Numbered from the stretch's first letter, positions 8,558-17,110 are shown. The stretch: 64,000 nt of DNA from Lachnoclostridium phytofermentans (GCF_000733755.1 NZ_JPOF01000003.1:186001-250000); one strand, 5' to 3'. The notes: a model not told the origin generated them from the sequence alone. Made by a program: numbers and translations.

Positions 8558-9384
8558 GATTTATCCCCCAATCTACGTACCCAATCCGTAGCAAGGTGAA
8601 TCCATCCCTGACATTCTGGGGTGACACCACGTCCATCTGAGTTTCTTGTTTCTTCATTTGCTAATGCTAACCCATGGCTTCCAACTGGGTACATATGAAA
8701 TTCAGCAGAAATATTGTTCTTACGTAGTGCATTCAGAAATAATAGAGAATTTTCTACTGGCACCGAAGTATCGGTATAGGTATGCCATAAAAATACCGGT
8801 GGCATATTTTCATTTACCTGGTTCTCCAAGGACATTTTATCTACCAAGGTATCATACTGACTTCCAAGTAGTCGTAAGAAGGAGTCTCTGTGTGCATACT
8901 CTCCAGAAGTAATTACTGGATAACATAACACACATCCATTCGGTCTTAACATCTCTTTGGTAGTACTTAGTTTTTCAGAAAGAAAGTCTTCTGTCCAAAA
9001 TACTCCTAGGCTTCCTGCTAAATGGCCACCTGCACTAAATCCAGATACCACAATACAATCTGGGTCTACATTCCATTCCTTAGCATGCTCTCTAACCATC
9101 TTAATACTAGCAGCTAGTTCAAGCAAAGCAACTGGATATTCCACTGGCGCTACATGGTAACGAAGAACAAAGGCATGGAATCCTGCTGCAAGGTATTGAA
9201 TTGCAATCGGTTCAGCTTCACGGTCAGAAGTTCTACTATATCCACCACCTGGACAAATAATAACAGCAGGACGAATTCTATTGCTGTCTACCTGTGGTGT
9301 ATTGTCCAATACATAAGTATAAAGCTTTGCATTCTCTGAAAGCTCATATCCTTCTAATTTAATATCAATAACTTCGTGCTTCAT
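8551..9384 (-). CDS. Alpha/beta hydrolase, acetyl-ester (xylan deacetylase-like) esterase
   Basis: A 277-residue alpha/beta hydrolase of the BD-FAE/acetylesterase type. It shows the oxyanion loop CPGGGY (44-49), nucleophile S117 in GFSAGG, a likely acid D205 in HTYTDTSVP and histidine H237 in GSHGLAL. Such enzymes remove acetyl groups from carbohydrates, for example acetyl-xylo-oligosaccharides; the substrate here is inferred from the nearby GH3 and GH43 genes. There is no signal peptide. The start is placed at 9384 because GGAGGTTTAAG lies just before it, and an upstream ATG at 9405 would sit ahead of that ribosome binding site. It is the first gene of the operon with sufC and sufB-like genes, an unexpected pairing. 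Confidence 0.82.
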   Translation of the reverse strand: MKHEVIDIKLEGYELSENAKLYTYVLDNTPQVDSNRIRPAVIICPGGGYSRTSDREAEPIAIQYLAAGFHAFVLRYHVAPVEYPVALLELAASIKMVREHAKEWNVDPDCIVVSGFSAGGHLAGSLGVFWTEDFLSEKLSTTKEMLRPNGCVLCYPVITSGEYAHRDSFLRLLGSQYDTLVDKMSLENQVNENMPPVFLWHTYTDTSVPVENSLLFLNALRKNNISAEFHMYPVGSHGLALANEETRNSDGRGVTPECQGWIHLATDWVRRLGDKSC

Positions 9385-9405
9385 CTTAAACCTCCAAATG
9401 TACAT

Positions 9406-9865
9406 CTGATACTAGCTTATTAATTACTCACTTTAAAAATCATAGCGAAAGTGCAACTATGCATAACATTTATGGTCTATGTATCAAATCCTTAATGTAC
9501 TATGCTCTAATTTCATTCTGGTTTTTTCACCAACAATTTTCAGTATATCATACGTATGGTATTTTTTCCACAAAAACAAACAATTAGCTATCTTTGTTCC
9601 AATGAAGCTCCGCGTACATAATCTTGACATAGCGATAGCTTTCGAATATAATCTAATATGTATATTCTCATTTGGTCAAAAAGAAAAAGAACGTTTGATA
9701 AACTTTTTCTTATCAGAAATAAAAAAGAGCATTTGGAGTCTGCTTCTATTATATTATTGACCGAGAAGATATGTTCTGTTCACATAACATGGACATTGTC
9801 ATGGACAAGTCCATAACACTACTCCATAGCAATATGGAATATTTTTATTATAAGGAGATGATTCT
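9406..9865. other. Divergent intergenic region, esterase/CNNM
   Basis: No convincing gene is seen in these 460 bases. A plus-strand frame at 9479-9760 lacks a good ribosome binding site and recognisable content. A 26-base dyad at 9789-9814 has arms ATGGAC-TTGTC and GACAA-GTCCAT with one bulged base. It lies about 50 bases before the CNNM gene start and may be an operator or leader hairpin. It must hold promoters for both flanking genes, but none could be placed firmly. Confidence 0.5.
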
Positions 9866-11155
9866 TTGGACCCCGTCGCCACGCAGCTAGTCGTGTTGTT
9901 TTTCTTGTTACTATTGTCCGCATTTTTCTCATCTGCAGAAACTTCTCTCACTACCGTGAATAAACTTCGTATAAGAAGTATGGTAGATCAAGGAGTTAAG
10001 GGTGCGAAAACTGTCAGCACATTGATTGAAGATCCTGGAAAGATGCTCAGTGCCATCTTAATCGGAAATAATGTTGTAAACCTAACCGCTTCTTCGTTAG
10101 CTACAACCCTTGCGATTTCGATATGGGATAGTAAAGCCGCAGGTATTGCTACCGGTGTATTAACCTTGTTAATCCTTATCTTCGGAGAAATTACCCCTAA
10201 GACACTCGCAACCATCCATGCCGAAAAATTAGCATTTTTTTATGCACCGTCTATATACTTCTTGACACAGATATTAACACCAGTTATTTTTATTGTGAAC
10301 AAGATGTCATACCTTCTGTTGTTTCTCATGCGTGTTGATCCTAATAAAAAGTACGCAACGATGACAGAAAATGAACTCCGTACCATTGTAGACGTCAGCC
10401 ATGAAGAAGGTGTAATCGAAAGTGAAGAAAGAAAAATGATTACCAATGTAGTGGATTTCGGTGATTCCCTCGCAAAGGATGTTATGGTTCCTAGAATTAA
10501 TATGGCCTTTGCAAGTGTTGATATGTCCTATTCTCAATTGATTGAAGTGTTCCGCGAAGAACAATACTCAAGAATGCCCGTGTATGACGAAAACCGCGAT
10601 GATATTATCGGTATCATCAACTTAAAAGATGTATTCTTTTTCCGTGGTGATTATAATGAATTTAATATTCGCGATTATATGAGAGAACCATATTACACTT
10701 ATGAATACAAAAAAACCAGTGAATTGCTAAATGAAATGCGAAAAGAATCTTTACCAATGGCAATCGTACTGGATGAGTATGGTGCAACTGCTGGTTTAAT
10801 TACTATGGAAGACTTACTTGAGGAAATCGTCGGAGAGATTCGTGATGAATATGACTATGATGAAGAAGATGTAATCACCAAACTTGGTGAAAACGAATAC
10901 CTTGCCGATGGTTCAGCAAAATTAGATGAAATTAATGAGTTTATCGGATTATCCTTAGATTCTGAGAATTACGACTCCATTGCTGGTCACATTATACATC
11001 TGTTAGACCATTTACCAGAACAAGAGGAACAGATCACAGAAAATTATGTAACCTATACTGTATTAAAAGTTGAAAAAAATCGTATCGATAAGGTGCATAT
11101 TAAAATAGAGCCTGAGTTTTATAAGTCAAAAACAGAAGAAAACGAAGCTTCCTAA
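9866..11155 (+). CDS. CNNM/CorC-type membrane protein with CBS pair (UPF0053 family)
   Basis: This 429-residue protein has an N-terminal CNNM (DUF21) domain with hydrophobic segments at about 5-22, 60-80, 93-110 and 125-155, including the conserved GEITPK near 107-112. A CBS pair follows (about 205-325; VMVPR, EEQYSRMPVY, VLDEYGATAGLITMEDLLEEIVGEI), then a CorC/HlyC C-terminal domain (about 335-415). The family is linked to magnesium or cobalt export and regulation. The older hemolysin name is not supported by this context. Translation starts at TTG (9866), placed by AAGGAGAT six bases upstream. It converges on mgtE, a magnesium importer gene under a magnesium riboswitch. Confidence 0.88.
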   Translation: MDPVATQLVVLFFLLLLSAFFSSAETSLTTVNKLRIRSMVDQGVKGAKTVSTLIEDPGKMLSAILIGNNVVNLTASSLATTLAISIWDSKAAGIATGVLTLLILIFGEITPKTLATIHAEKLAFFYAPSIYFLTQILTPVIFIVNKMSYLLLFLMRVDPNKKYATMTENELRTIVDVSHEEGVIESEERKMITNVVDFGDSLAKDVMVPRINMAFASVDMSYSQLIEVFREEQYSRMPVYDENRDDIIGIINLKDVFFFRGDYNEFNIRDYMREPYYTYEYKKTSELLNEMRKESLPMAIVLDEYGATAGLITMEDLLEEIVGEIRDEYDYDEEDVITKLGENEYLADGSAKLDEINEFIGLSLDSENYDSIAGHIIHLLDHLPEQEEQITENYVTYTVLKVEKNRIDKVHIKIEPEFYKSKTEENEAS

Positions 11156-11165
11156 TGAATATTAG

Positions 11166-11206
11166 AGAGAGAATTCTGCAATACTTTGAGCAGAATTCTC
11201 TCTTTT
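11166..11206. terminator. Terminator of the CNNM gene
   Basis: AGAGAGAATTCTGC (11166-11179) pairs perfectly with GCAGAATTCTCTCT (11190-11203), followed by TTT. It starts 11 bases after the CNNM stop. It may also serve mgtE arriving from the other side. Confidence 0.85.
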
Positions 11207-11376
11207 CATATTAAAATACTTTATTCCAAGCGAACTCTCTTTCTGACTCTCTCGTAGATTATAAGGGAACCAGTTCTTTCTCTTAGTCACAAAATGTACC
11301 GGTAAAAAAACTTCATTTTTTTCCTTCATCTTCCATTGTATCATCCTTCAAGAAAATTCCTACACGCAGCGAATAC

Positions 11377-12708
11377 CTATAGATTCATAATCCTCATCGC
11401 AATGGAAAAGTAAATCATAATGGAGCAAGTATCTACAATAGTGGTGATTAACGGAGCTGCCATTAATGCAGGATCTAGGTTTAAACGTTTTGCAAACATA
11501 GGAAGCATACAACCAATTGCTTTTGATAGGCATACGGTCGCAACTAAGGTAAGACCAACCACCAATGCTAATACTGGATCTTGATACTGTATTAAAATAC
11601 GTAATGCATTAACAAAACCTAGCATAACACCGACTAAGGCTGCAACACGAATTTCTTTAAAGAATACACGGAACATATCCTTAGAACGAATTTCATCAAG
11701 CGCCATACCACGAATAACAAGGGTAGAACTTTGGGAACCACAATTTCCACCAGTGTCCATTAACATCGGAATAAAAGCAACCAACAGTGGAATTGCCTGA
11801 AATGCATTCTCGTATTTCGTTATCAGCATACCAGTAACTGTAGCTGAAAGCATTAACACTAATAACCAAACAATACGGTTCTTGGCATGTTGAAATACAG
11901 AAGTACGAAAATAAGTATCCTCAGATGGTGCCAGTGCTGCCATACGTTCAAAGTCTTCCGTATTCTCTTCCTGCATTACATCTATCGCATCATCAATGGT
12001 AATAATACCTACTAATCGAAATTCCTGATCCACGACTGGTAGTGCAAGAAAATCATATTTATCAAATTTTCTTACTACTTCCTCTTTATCATCATGCGTA
12101 TTTAACGTAATAAGATTGGTCTCCATGATATCTGATAGAATTGTATCATTCGTTGCAAGGAGTAAGTCTTTTACTGTTACTATTCCTTGTAACCTTCTGC
12201 TCTCATCAAGAACATAACAGGTATAAATAGTTTCTTTATCCAATCCAATCTTTCTGATTTTTGCAAATGCTTCATCGACCGTCATCGTTGCTTTAAGATC
12301 AATAAACTCAATGGTCATAACGCTTCCAGCACTATCGGATGGATACTTTAAAAACTCATTGATTAGCTTTCGTTGATCTGGATGAGTTTGTCTTAATATC
12401 CTCTTTACAATATTCGCTGGCATCTCTTCGATTAAGTCTACTGTATCATCTAAGAAGAGTTCTGCCATAACATCATGTAACTCATTATCTGTCATAGCAT
12501 GAATCAAACGTTCTTGTAGCTCAGTTTCCATATAGGAAAAGGTTTCTACTGCCGTATCTTTTGATAAGAACCGATATAGTAAAATCATATCTTCATTCTT
12601 AACTTCACTTAATATTTGTGCGATATCAGCACTATTTATAGTTTCTAAAACTTCTTTTAACTCATTGTAACGTTTACTTTCTAATAACTGTAATACTTTT
12701 TCTTGCAT
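11377..12708 (-). CDS. mgtE: Magnesium transporter MgtE
   Basis: This 443-residue protein has the complete MgtE layout: a cytosolic N domain of helical repeats (1-130; EEMPANIVKRILRQ), a CBS pair (about 135-255; TCYVLDESRRLQGIV, DFLALPVVDQEFRLVGIITIDDAIDVMQEE) and a C-terminal five-helix membrane domain from about 280. The pore signature MDTGGNCGSQSSTLVIRG is present. MgtE is a magnesium channel gated by Mg2+ binding to its N and CBS domains. AGGAGGG lies ten bases before the ATG. Expression is almost certainly controlled by the M-box riboswitch 300 bases upstream. A 54-codon small ORF lies between the riboswitch terminator and this gene. Confidence 0.95.
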   Translation of the reverse strand: MQEKVLQLLESKRYNELKEVLETINSADIAQILSEVKNEDMILLYRFLSKDTAVETFSYMETELQERLIHAMTDNELHDVMAELFLDDTVDLIEEMPANIVKRILRQTHPDQRKLINEFLKYPSDSAGSVMTIEFIDLKATMTVDEAFAKIRKIGLDKETIYTCYVLDESRRLQGIVTVKDLLLATNDTILSDIMETNLITLNTHDDKEEVVRKFDKYDFLALPVVDQEFRLVGIITIDDAIDVMQEENTEDFERMAALAPSEDTYFRTSVFQHAKNRIVWLLVLMLSATVTGMLITKYENAFQAIPLLVAFIPMLMDTGGNCGSQSSTLVIRGMALDEIRSKDMFRVFFKEIRVAALVGVMLGFVNALRILIQYQDPVLALVVGLTLVATVCLSKAIGCMLPMFAKRLNLDPALMAAPLITTIVDTCSIMIYFSIAMRIMNL

Positions 12709-12777
12709 GGTTATGCCCTCCTATCATTTTCACTCAAGTTGGCATAAAACCATAGGCATCTTAATTGATAGCCACCC

Positions 12778-12942
12778 TTATTGCACGCCAAGGAGAAGAG
12801 ACGATGTCAATTCAACCTCTATTTTTGCACATACTTCTTGTGCATATGGGGTTTTCAGTGACTTTGCTTTATTTAACTGTTTCCCCTTGACGTTACGCCT
12901 CTTTGGTTTTATGCCGCTACTACTGCAACTGCCATCGTCCAT
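12778..12942 (-). CDS. Small basic ORF between M-box and mgtE (54 codons)
   Basis: A 54-residue frame starts at ATG 12942, with GAGGTG six bases upstream, and ends 69 bases before mgtE. The peptide begins MDDGSCSSSGIKPKRRNV and is rich in lysine, arginine and serine; I recognise no family. It lies downstream of the riboswitch terminator, so it would be made only when magnesium is low, together with mgtE. It could be a small regulatory protein, a leader peptide that couples translation to mgtE, or a chance frame. The frame continues upstream without a stop to 12999, but no ribosome binding site supports that. Confidence 0.4.
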   Translation of the reverse strand: MDDGSCSSSGIKPKRRNVKGKQLNKAKSLKTPYAQEVCAKIEVELTSSLLLGVQ

Positions 12943-13023
12943 TCTCCTCACCTCTCTTTCTATAAAAAACATAGTCTTCGCTTTTGTTGTTGGATACACT
13001 ACATATCATTATACCCATTACAA

Positions 13024-13270
13024 CAAAAAAAGCCCTGCACTTTTACCAAAATCTTCGGCAAAAGAACAAGGCTTACGAATTCACGTATTCGCAACAATCA
13101 ACCGTTCAAGCTTTAGCATCGCAGGGCATGGCATCCATTTAGGTGCCTTGAAATTGCGTTAGGTTATGCCTTGATTCGACACAACCTGCTAACCAACTAA
13201 TAGTGTCTCCATTATTTCGCGGTAGCAATCCATATCCCTGCGGTAGCCTCACCTACCGAAGTTTAATTCC
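13024..13270 (-). ncRNA. M-box (ykoK) magnesium riboswitch with intrinsic terminator
   Basis: On the minus strand the conserved blocks of the M-box aptamer appear in order: GGTGAGGCTACCGC (about 13260), ATATGGATTGCTACCGC, GGAGACACTA, ATGCCATGCCCTGCGATGCTA split across 13115-13135, and GCTAAAGCTTGAACGG. It is followed at 13025-13074 by a long hairpin (AAGCCTTG...TTTTGCC with GGTAAAAGTGCAGGGCTT) and seven T residues, an intrinsic terminator. In this family bound Mg2+ favours the terminator, switching off magnesium transporter genes. The gene downstream is mgtE, as expected. Confidence 0.93.
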
Positions 13271-13276
13271 TTACAT

Positions 13277-13305
13277 ACTATACTACGTATATTTTCATAT
13301 GTCAA
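13277..13305 (-). promoter_or_regulatory. Promoter of the M-box/mgtE transcript
   Basis: On the minus strand TTGACA (13300-13305) and TATAGT (13277-13282) are 17 bp apart, placing the start of the RNA near 13270, just before the aptamer. Confidence 0.8.
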
Positions 13306-13419
13306 CAAACAATTTTATAATTTATCTGTCAACACTTTTATAAATTACAATTTTTCAATTCCTAATGTCTTCCATATCTTCAAAAAGATGATATTCTTCC
13401 TCTTGAAGCAATACTTTTC

Positions 13420-14697
13420 TTAATGACAACTGCCACAAGAACATCCACCACTGCAATTATGCTCTCCGTCTTTATGATCATGGTGATCACAGTTCGCTTC
13501 CGTGGATGGTTTTGTTGCTCCATCTAAGAAAGAAGCTACAGCAACATCAATATCACCTTGCATTCCAGGTACCACCAGGATATCTTCATCCATTAAAAGA
13601 CCCATTGCAGCGCTACCAATTCCACCACAAATTACAACATCCACACCCATTTCTTTTAATAAATCTACAGTTGCAGCATGACCACTACCTGCATTTTTAA
13701 GGGTAGTTTTAGCTATCAATGAGTTTCCTTCTACTTCAAAAACAGTAAAGGTTTCACAATGACCAAAATGTTGGAATACATTATGATTCTCATCTGTTGT
13801 CACAGCTATCTTCTTTTTGATTTTTGCTGTTTTTGATTCTACTGGAAGTAATTTAGCAAGTGTTTTAGCTGCCTCATCTAGCCAATCACCCTGTAATTCT
13901 TCTGCTTTCCCAGCATCAATTGTCTTTGCAATTTCTGGATTGATTGGAAGCTTAGCCAGTACAGGTACTCCGAATTTCGCTGAGATTTCATCAATATGAC
14001 TTTCTCCAAACACGCTTATCTTCTCTTTACAGTTATTGCACTCTAAATAAGAATAATTTTCTATAAAACCTAAGGTCTTAATATCCATTGCATTTGCCAT
14101 GTTAACTGCTTTTGATACAATCATAGATACCAATTCCTGAGGACTAGTAACAATAATAATGCCATCTAGTGGAAGTGATTGGAATACAGTGAGAGGAACA
14201 TCACCAGTTCCTGGTGGCATATCAACAAAAAGATAATCAACTTCACCCCATACCACGTCAGACCAAAACTGCTTTACCGTACCCGCAATTACAGGTCCTC
14301 TCCAAACGACAGGAGTTTCTTCATCCTCTAATAGTAAGTTTACTGACATTACTTCGATTCCATTTTTCGTGATTGCAGGTAAAATACCAAGTTCATTGGC
14401 TTCTGCTTTCTTATGAATACCAAATGCTTTCGGAATAGAAGGTCCTGTGATATCTGCATCTAAAACTGCAGTCTTATAACCCATACGATTCATAAGAACT
14501 GTAAGATAAGATGTTACGGTGGATTTTCCTACACCACCCTTTCCACTCACAATACCTATCACTTTCTTCACACGACTATACTGATTCATCGGTGCTAAAA
14601 AATCTTCCTTGGATGGTTTTCTTGAACTACAATTGGAGCTACAACTACTACAATTGCTGGAACAGCTGCTTTGTTGTTCATATACTTGTTCGCTCAT
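13420..14697 (-). CDS. Mrp/NBP35-type Fe-S carrier ATPase fused to a NifX-like domain
   Basis: This 425-residue protein has three parts. The N-terminal 25 residues are a repeated serine-cysteine run (CSSNCSS). Residues 40-285 form an Mrp/ApbC P-loop ATPase with deviant Walker A GKGGVGKS (52-59), VDMPPGTGD (158-166) and the metal-binding pair C220-x2-C223. Residues about 295-395 are a dinitrogenase iron-molybdenum cofactor (NifX/NifB C-terminal-like) domain with FQHFGHCETFTVFEVE, ending in a tail rich in His and Cys. Mrp proteins carry Fe-S clusters to apoproteins; the NifX-like part probably binds a metal cluster as well. Fusions and pairings of this kind occur in anaerobes, but the client protein is unknown. 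The gene follows the DUF134 gene by 12 bp. Confidence 0.88.
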   Translation of the reverse strand: MSEQVYEQQSSCSSNCSSCSSNCSSRKPSKEDFLAPMNQYSRVKKVIGIVSGKGGVGKSTVTSYLTVLMNRMGYKTAVLDADITGPSIPKAFGIHKKAEANELGILPAITKNGIEVMSVNLLLEDEETPVVWRGPVIAGTVKQFWSDVVWGEVDYLFVDMPPGTGDVPLTVFQSLPLDGIIIVTSPQELVSMIVSKAVNMANAMDIKTLGFIENYSYLECNNCKEKISVFGESHIDEISAKFGVPVLAKLPINPEIAKTIDAGKAEELQGDWLDEAAKTLAKLLPVESKTAKIKKKIAVTTDENHNVFQHFGHCETFTVFEVEGNSLIAKTTLKNAGSGHAATVDLLKEMGVDVVICGGIGSAAMGLLMDEDILVVPGMQGDIDVAVASFLDGATKPSTEANCDHHDHKDGEHNCSGGCSCGSCH

Positions 14698-14709
14698 GTG
14701 TTATCTCCT

Positions 14710-15093
14710 TTATGTTCTAGATTCTGCGTTTTTAGTCTCTTTATGGTTTGGAGTCTCTTCCTTTTCCATCTTACAGACTTTACATCGCTTTTTGCAATCG
14801 CAATGCGAGGTTGCTATGGAGTAATTTCCTCCTTCAACCAAAACGCCTTTTGCATCGCATAATGCCTCTGCACTCTTTTTTCTTGCTGAGTATAGAATAC
14901 GTTGAAAAGTTCCTCTTGATACCTGCATTCTGCCTGCTGCATCTTCCTGCTCTAACCCCTCAAGGTCACAAAGCCTGAGTGCTTCCAACTCTTCTACATT
15001 CAGTGTTACATACTCTTTTTTTCCGCTTGCAGGTGTAAATACTTTATTCTGAAAATCCGCACACACCCGCCTGCATACTCCATTTCTAGGCAT
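14710..15093 (-). CDS. DUF134 (UPF0251) DNA-binding protein
   Basis: A 127-residue protein with the family opening MPRNGVCRRVC and a sigma-70 region 4-like helix-turn-helix (LEALRLCDLEGLEQEDAAGRMQVSRGTFQRILYSAR, split over about 40-75). Cysteines near both ends may bind a metal. Family members often sit beside NifX-like or Mrp genes and are thought to be regulators. A GTG two codons upstream is possible, but ATAGGAG placed five bases before the ATG at 15093 favours this start. It is the first gene of the operon with the Mrp fusion, and a perfect palindrome lies at its predicted transcription start. Confidence 0.85.
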   Translation of the reverse strand: MPRNGVCRRVCADFQNKVFTPASGKKEYVTLNVEELEALRLCDLEGLEQEDAAGRMQVSRGTFQRILYSARKKSAEALCDAKGVLVEGGNYSIATSHCDCKKRCKVCKMEKEETPNHKETKNAESRT

Positions 15094-15122
15094 ATTCACT
15101 CCTATAAAACATTTACTACACT

Positions 15123-15183
15123 AGCGAGGGTGCGCACGCACTTTCCTTTGGCGAGTATATCTATTCGCGTTTACGCACTCGCT
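15123..15183 (-). other. Hairpin in the leader of the DUF134-mrp operon
   Basis: AGCGAGGGTGCG (15123-15134) is complementary to CGCACTCGCT (15174-15183) apart from two bulged bases. The GC-rich stem stands out in this AT-rich DNA. It lies in the transcribed leader before the DUF134 gene and may act on its expression; its function is unknown. Confidence 0.45.
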
Positions 15184-15219
15184 AATACCAGCTAGCTAAG
15201 ATACATTTTTAATATTTAT

Positions 15220-15267
15220 TGTGCATATGCACACTAATTATTATAACCTAATGAGAAAGTTTGTCAA
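15220..15267 (-). promoter_or_regulatory. Promoter and palindromic operator of the DUF134-mrp operon
   Basis: On the minus strand TTGACA (15262-15267) and TATAAT (15240-15245) are 16 bp apart, a near-consensus promoter. Directly downstream, over the predicted start site, lies the perfect 14-bp palindrome TGTGCATATGCACA (15220-15233). Repression, perhaps by the DUF134 protein itself, is inferred. Confidence 0.72.
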
Positions 15268-15291
15268 TAGCTTAACTCACTTTCCTTATGT

Positions 15292-16653
15292 TTAACTTAC
15301 TTTCCTTGCATATTGTTTTTCAACCTGTTTCATAACAATATGATAGGATACAAAAAGTAAAACAGCTGCTGCTACCCAAGCTGCTGGTCCTGCAAGACAA
15401 ATACCAGCATATCCAATCAATCCAGGTAGTACAAATGCTGCAACAGAACGAGCTACCAATTCGAAGACTCCTGCCATTAAAGGCATAAAACTTTTTCCGA
15501 CTCCTTGTAATACATTTCGATATACAAAGATTAGGAATAAGAATGGGAAAAAGATAGAGCATAATCGTAAATACATTAACGCAGCATCCATGATTGCTTG
15601 GTTATCTCCAACATCAAATAAATATAATAATGGCTTTGAGAAAATTTGTAAGAGTATCATTGCTAGTACAGCAAAAGAAAGGGTTAGCATCGCACACTTT
15701 TTAACACCGACTTTAATTCGGTCAATTCGATTCGCCCCTAAATTCTGTCCTGCATAATTAGCCATGGTAACGCCAAAGGTTCCTGCTGGCTGTGTTACCA
15801 ACTGTTCCACTTTTGAACCAGCGGTAAATGCCGCAATCTTATCTTCTCCAAAAAGATTAAGTGCGCCTTGTAAGATAATCACGCCAATTGCTGTAATCGA
15901 GAACTGAAATGCCATTGGTAATCCAATCTGCAAATGTTTCCAGGCAAATCTTAGGTCCAGCTTAAAGTCCTTCTTTGATAAATGAAGCATTGGATATTTT
16001 ACATAAGTATAAATTACACAAGCAAGACCAGATAAAAACTGAGATATTACGGTAGCCCAAGCTGCCCCTGCTACCCCCATATCAAAGGTAAGAATAAATA
16101 AAAAGTCAAGTCCTATATTTAAAACAGAAGAAACCGCCAAAAAATAAAGCGGTGTCTTGCTATCTCCAATTGCGCGAAGCAGACACGCTATCATGTTATA
16201 GAGCATACAAGCAAACACACCTAGAAAAATTACTATAATATAATCGTATGCCTCTTGTAATATTGTATCTGGTGTATTTATCAGTCGTAATAATGGTTTT
16301 GCAAGCAATACTGCAAGTACCGTCATAACAACCGTGATAAAAATTCCAAGCATGATGGAAGTAGCAACGGAGCGCCTTAATCCTTCCTCATCTTTCGCAC
16401 CAAAACGTTGTGCAGCTATTACTGCGATTCCTCCTGTAATTCCAATAACAAAACCTAAAATCAAAAAACTTAGCGGTCCCGTTGTACCTACTGCTGCTAA
16501 CGCATTTGAGCCAAGACACTGACCAACGATGATTGTGTCAGTCATACTATAGAGCTGTTGGACTACATTCCCTATCAGTAATGGTATGGAGAAGAAAAGT
16601 ATTAATTTGGTTGGACTCCCCTGCGTCATATCTTTTGCGCTTGATCTAGCCAT
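15292..16653 (-). CDS. MATE family efflux transporter
   Basis: A 453-residue membrane protein with about twelve hydrophobic segments in two related halves. The start MTQGSPTKLILFFSIPLLIGN and the motif QLYSMTDTIIVGQ match bacterial MATE exporters of the NorM/DinF-like type, and the second half repeats the pattern from about residue 235. These proteins expel cationic drugs or metabolites using Na+ or H+. The start is moved 20 codons in to 16653, where AGAGGTTAAA precedes the ATG; the earlier frame has no ribosome binding site and no family similarity. The gene stands alone, and its substrate cannot be deduced. Confidence 0.9.
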   Translation of the reverse strand: MARSSAKDMTQGSPTKLILFFSIPLLIGNVVQQLYSMTDTIIVGQCLGSNALAAVGTTGPLSFLILGFVIGITGGIAVIAAQRFGAKDEEGLRRSVATSIMLGIFITVVMTVLAVLLAKPLLRLINTPDTILQEAYDYIIVIFLGVFACMLYNMIACLLRAIGDSKTPLYFLAVSSVLNIGLDFLFILTFDMGVAGAAWATVISQFLSGLACVIYTYVKYPMLHLSKKDFKLDLRFAWKHLQIGLPMAFQFSITAIGVIILQGALNLFGEDKIAAFTAGSKVEQLVTQPAGTFGVTMANYAGQNLGANRIDRIKVGVKKCAMLTLSFAVLAMILLQIFSKPLLYLFDVGDNQAIMDAALMYLRLCSIFFPFLFLIFVYRNVLQGVGKSFMPLMAGVFELVARSVAAFVLPGLIGYAGICLAGPAAWVAAAVLLFVSYHIVMKQVEKQYARKVS

Positions 16654-16963
16654 TTTAACCTCTATTCTGACGCTTCTTACGCCTTTTTTATCGTAGACAT
16701 TTTGTGCTAACACATAACAATGTCAGTAGAAAAGTAGCTTTTAACTAACCTACTTCCTTGTTTAATATTTTAACCATTAACGCTACCATAGGATACCACG
16801 ATATACTGGAACTCGCAATATGTTTTTCCTACAGAAAAAACATCTTTCTTATCATAAAGTAGTTCAATTATACTAGTTATCATACTCTCAAAGAAACTAT
16901 TTCTATCCAAAAAAGAAGGCTATGAAAGCAAGATATTTTATAGAGATATGATTTAGAATCTAT

Positions 16964-17095
16964 GTAAGTTGTAGTTGAGGAAATTCTAGAAGATTAGTAT
17001 GTTGTGGTTCGGAAAGTTTTAGAAGATATGTATGTTGTGGTTAAGTAAATTTTATAAGATAAGTGTATTATAGTTGAGAAAGTTATAGAATGTAA
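16964..17095 (+). repeat. Four imperfect 33-bp tandem repeats
   Basis: Units at 16964-16996, 16997-17029, 17030-17062 and 17063-17095 share the pattern GTATGTTGTGGTT...AAA.TTTTAGAAGAT. They lie in the 630-bp gap between the MATE and ilvC genes. The 33-bp period would keep a reading frame, but every frame has stops, so the repeats do not now code. The rest of 16654-16963 shows no gene. Confidence 0.85.
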
Positions 17096-17110
17096 TCCAA
17101 TAGATGCAAC

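Noticed and set aside
9479-9760. Plus-strand frame of 93 codons in the esterase/CNNM spacer
   Set aside because: It is hydrophobic only because the DNA is T-rich; there is no ribosome binding site and no recognisable domain.
12707-13162. Plus-strand open frame of 151 codons over the mgtE leader
   Set aside because: It is antisense to the M-box riboswitch and its terminator, lacks a ribosome binding site and shows no family features.
16964-17095. 33-bp repeats considered as a CRISPR array
   Set aside because: The units are directly adjacent with no unique spacers and are imperfect; no cas gene is present.
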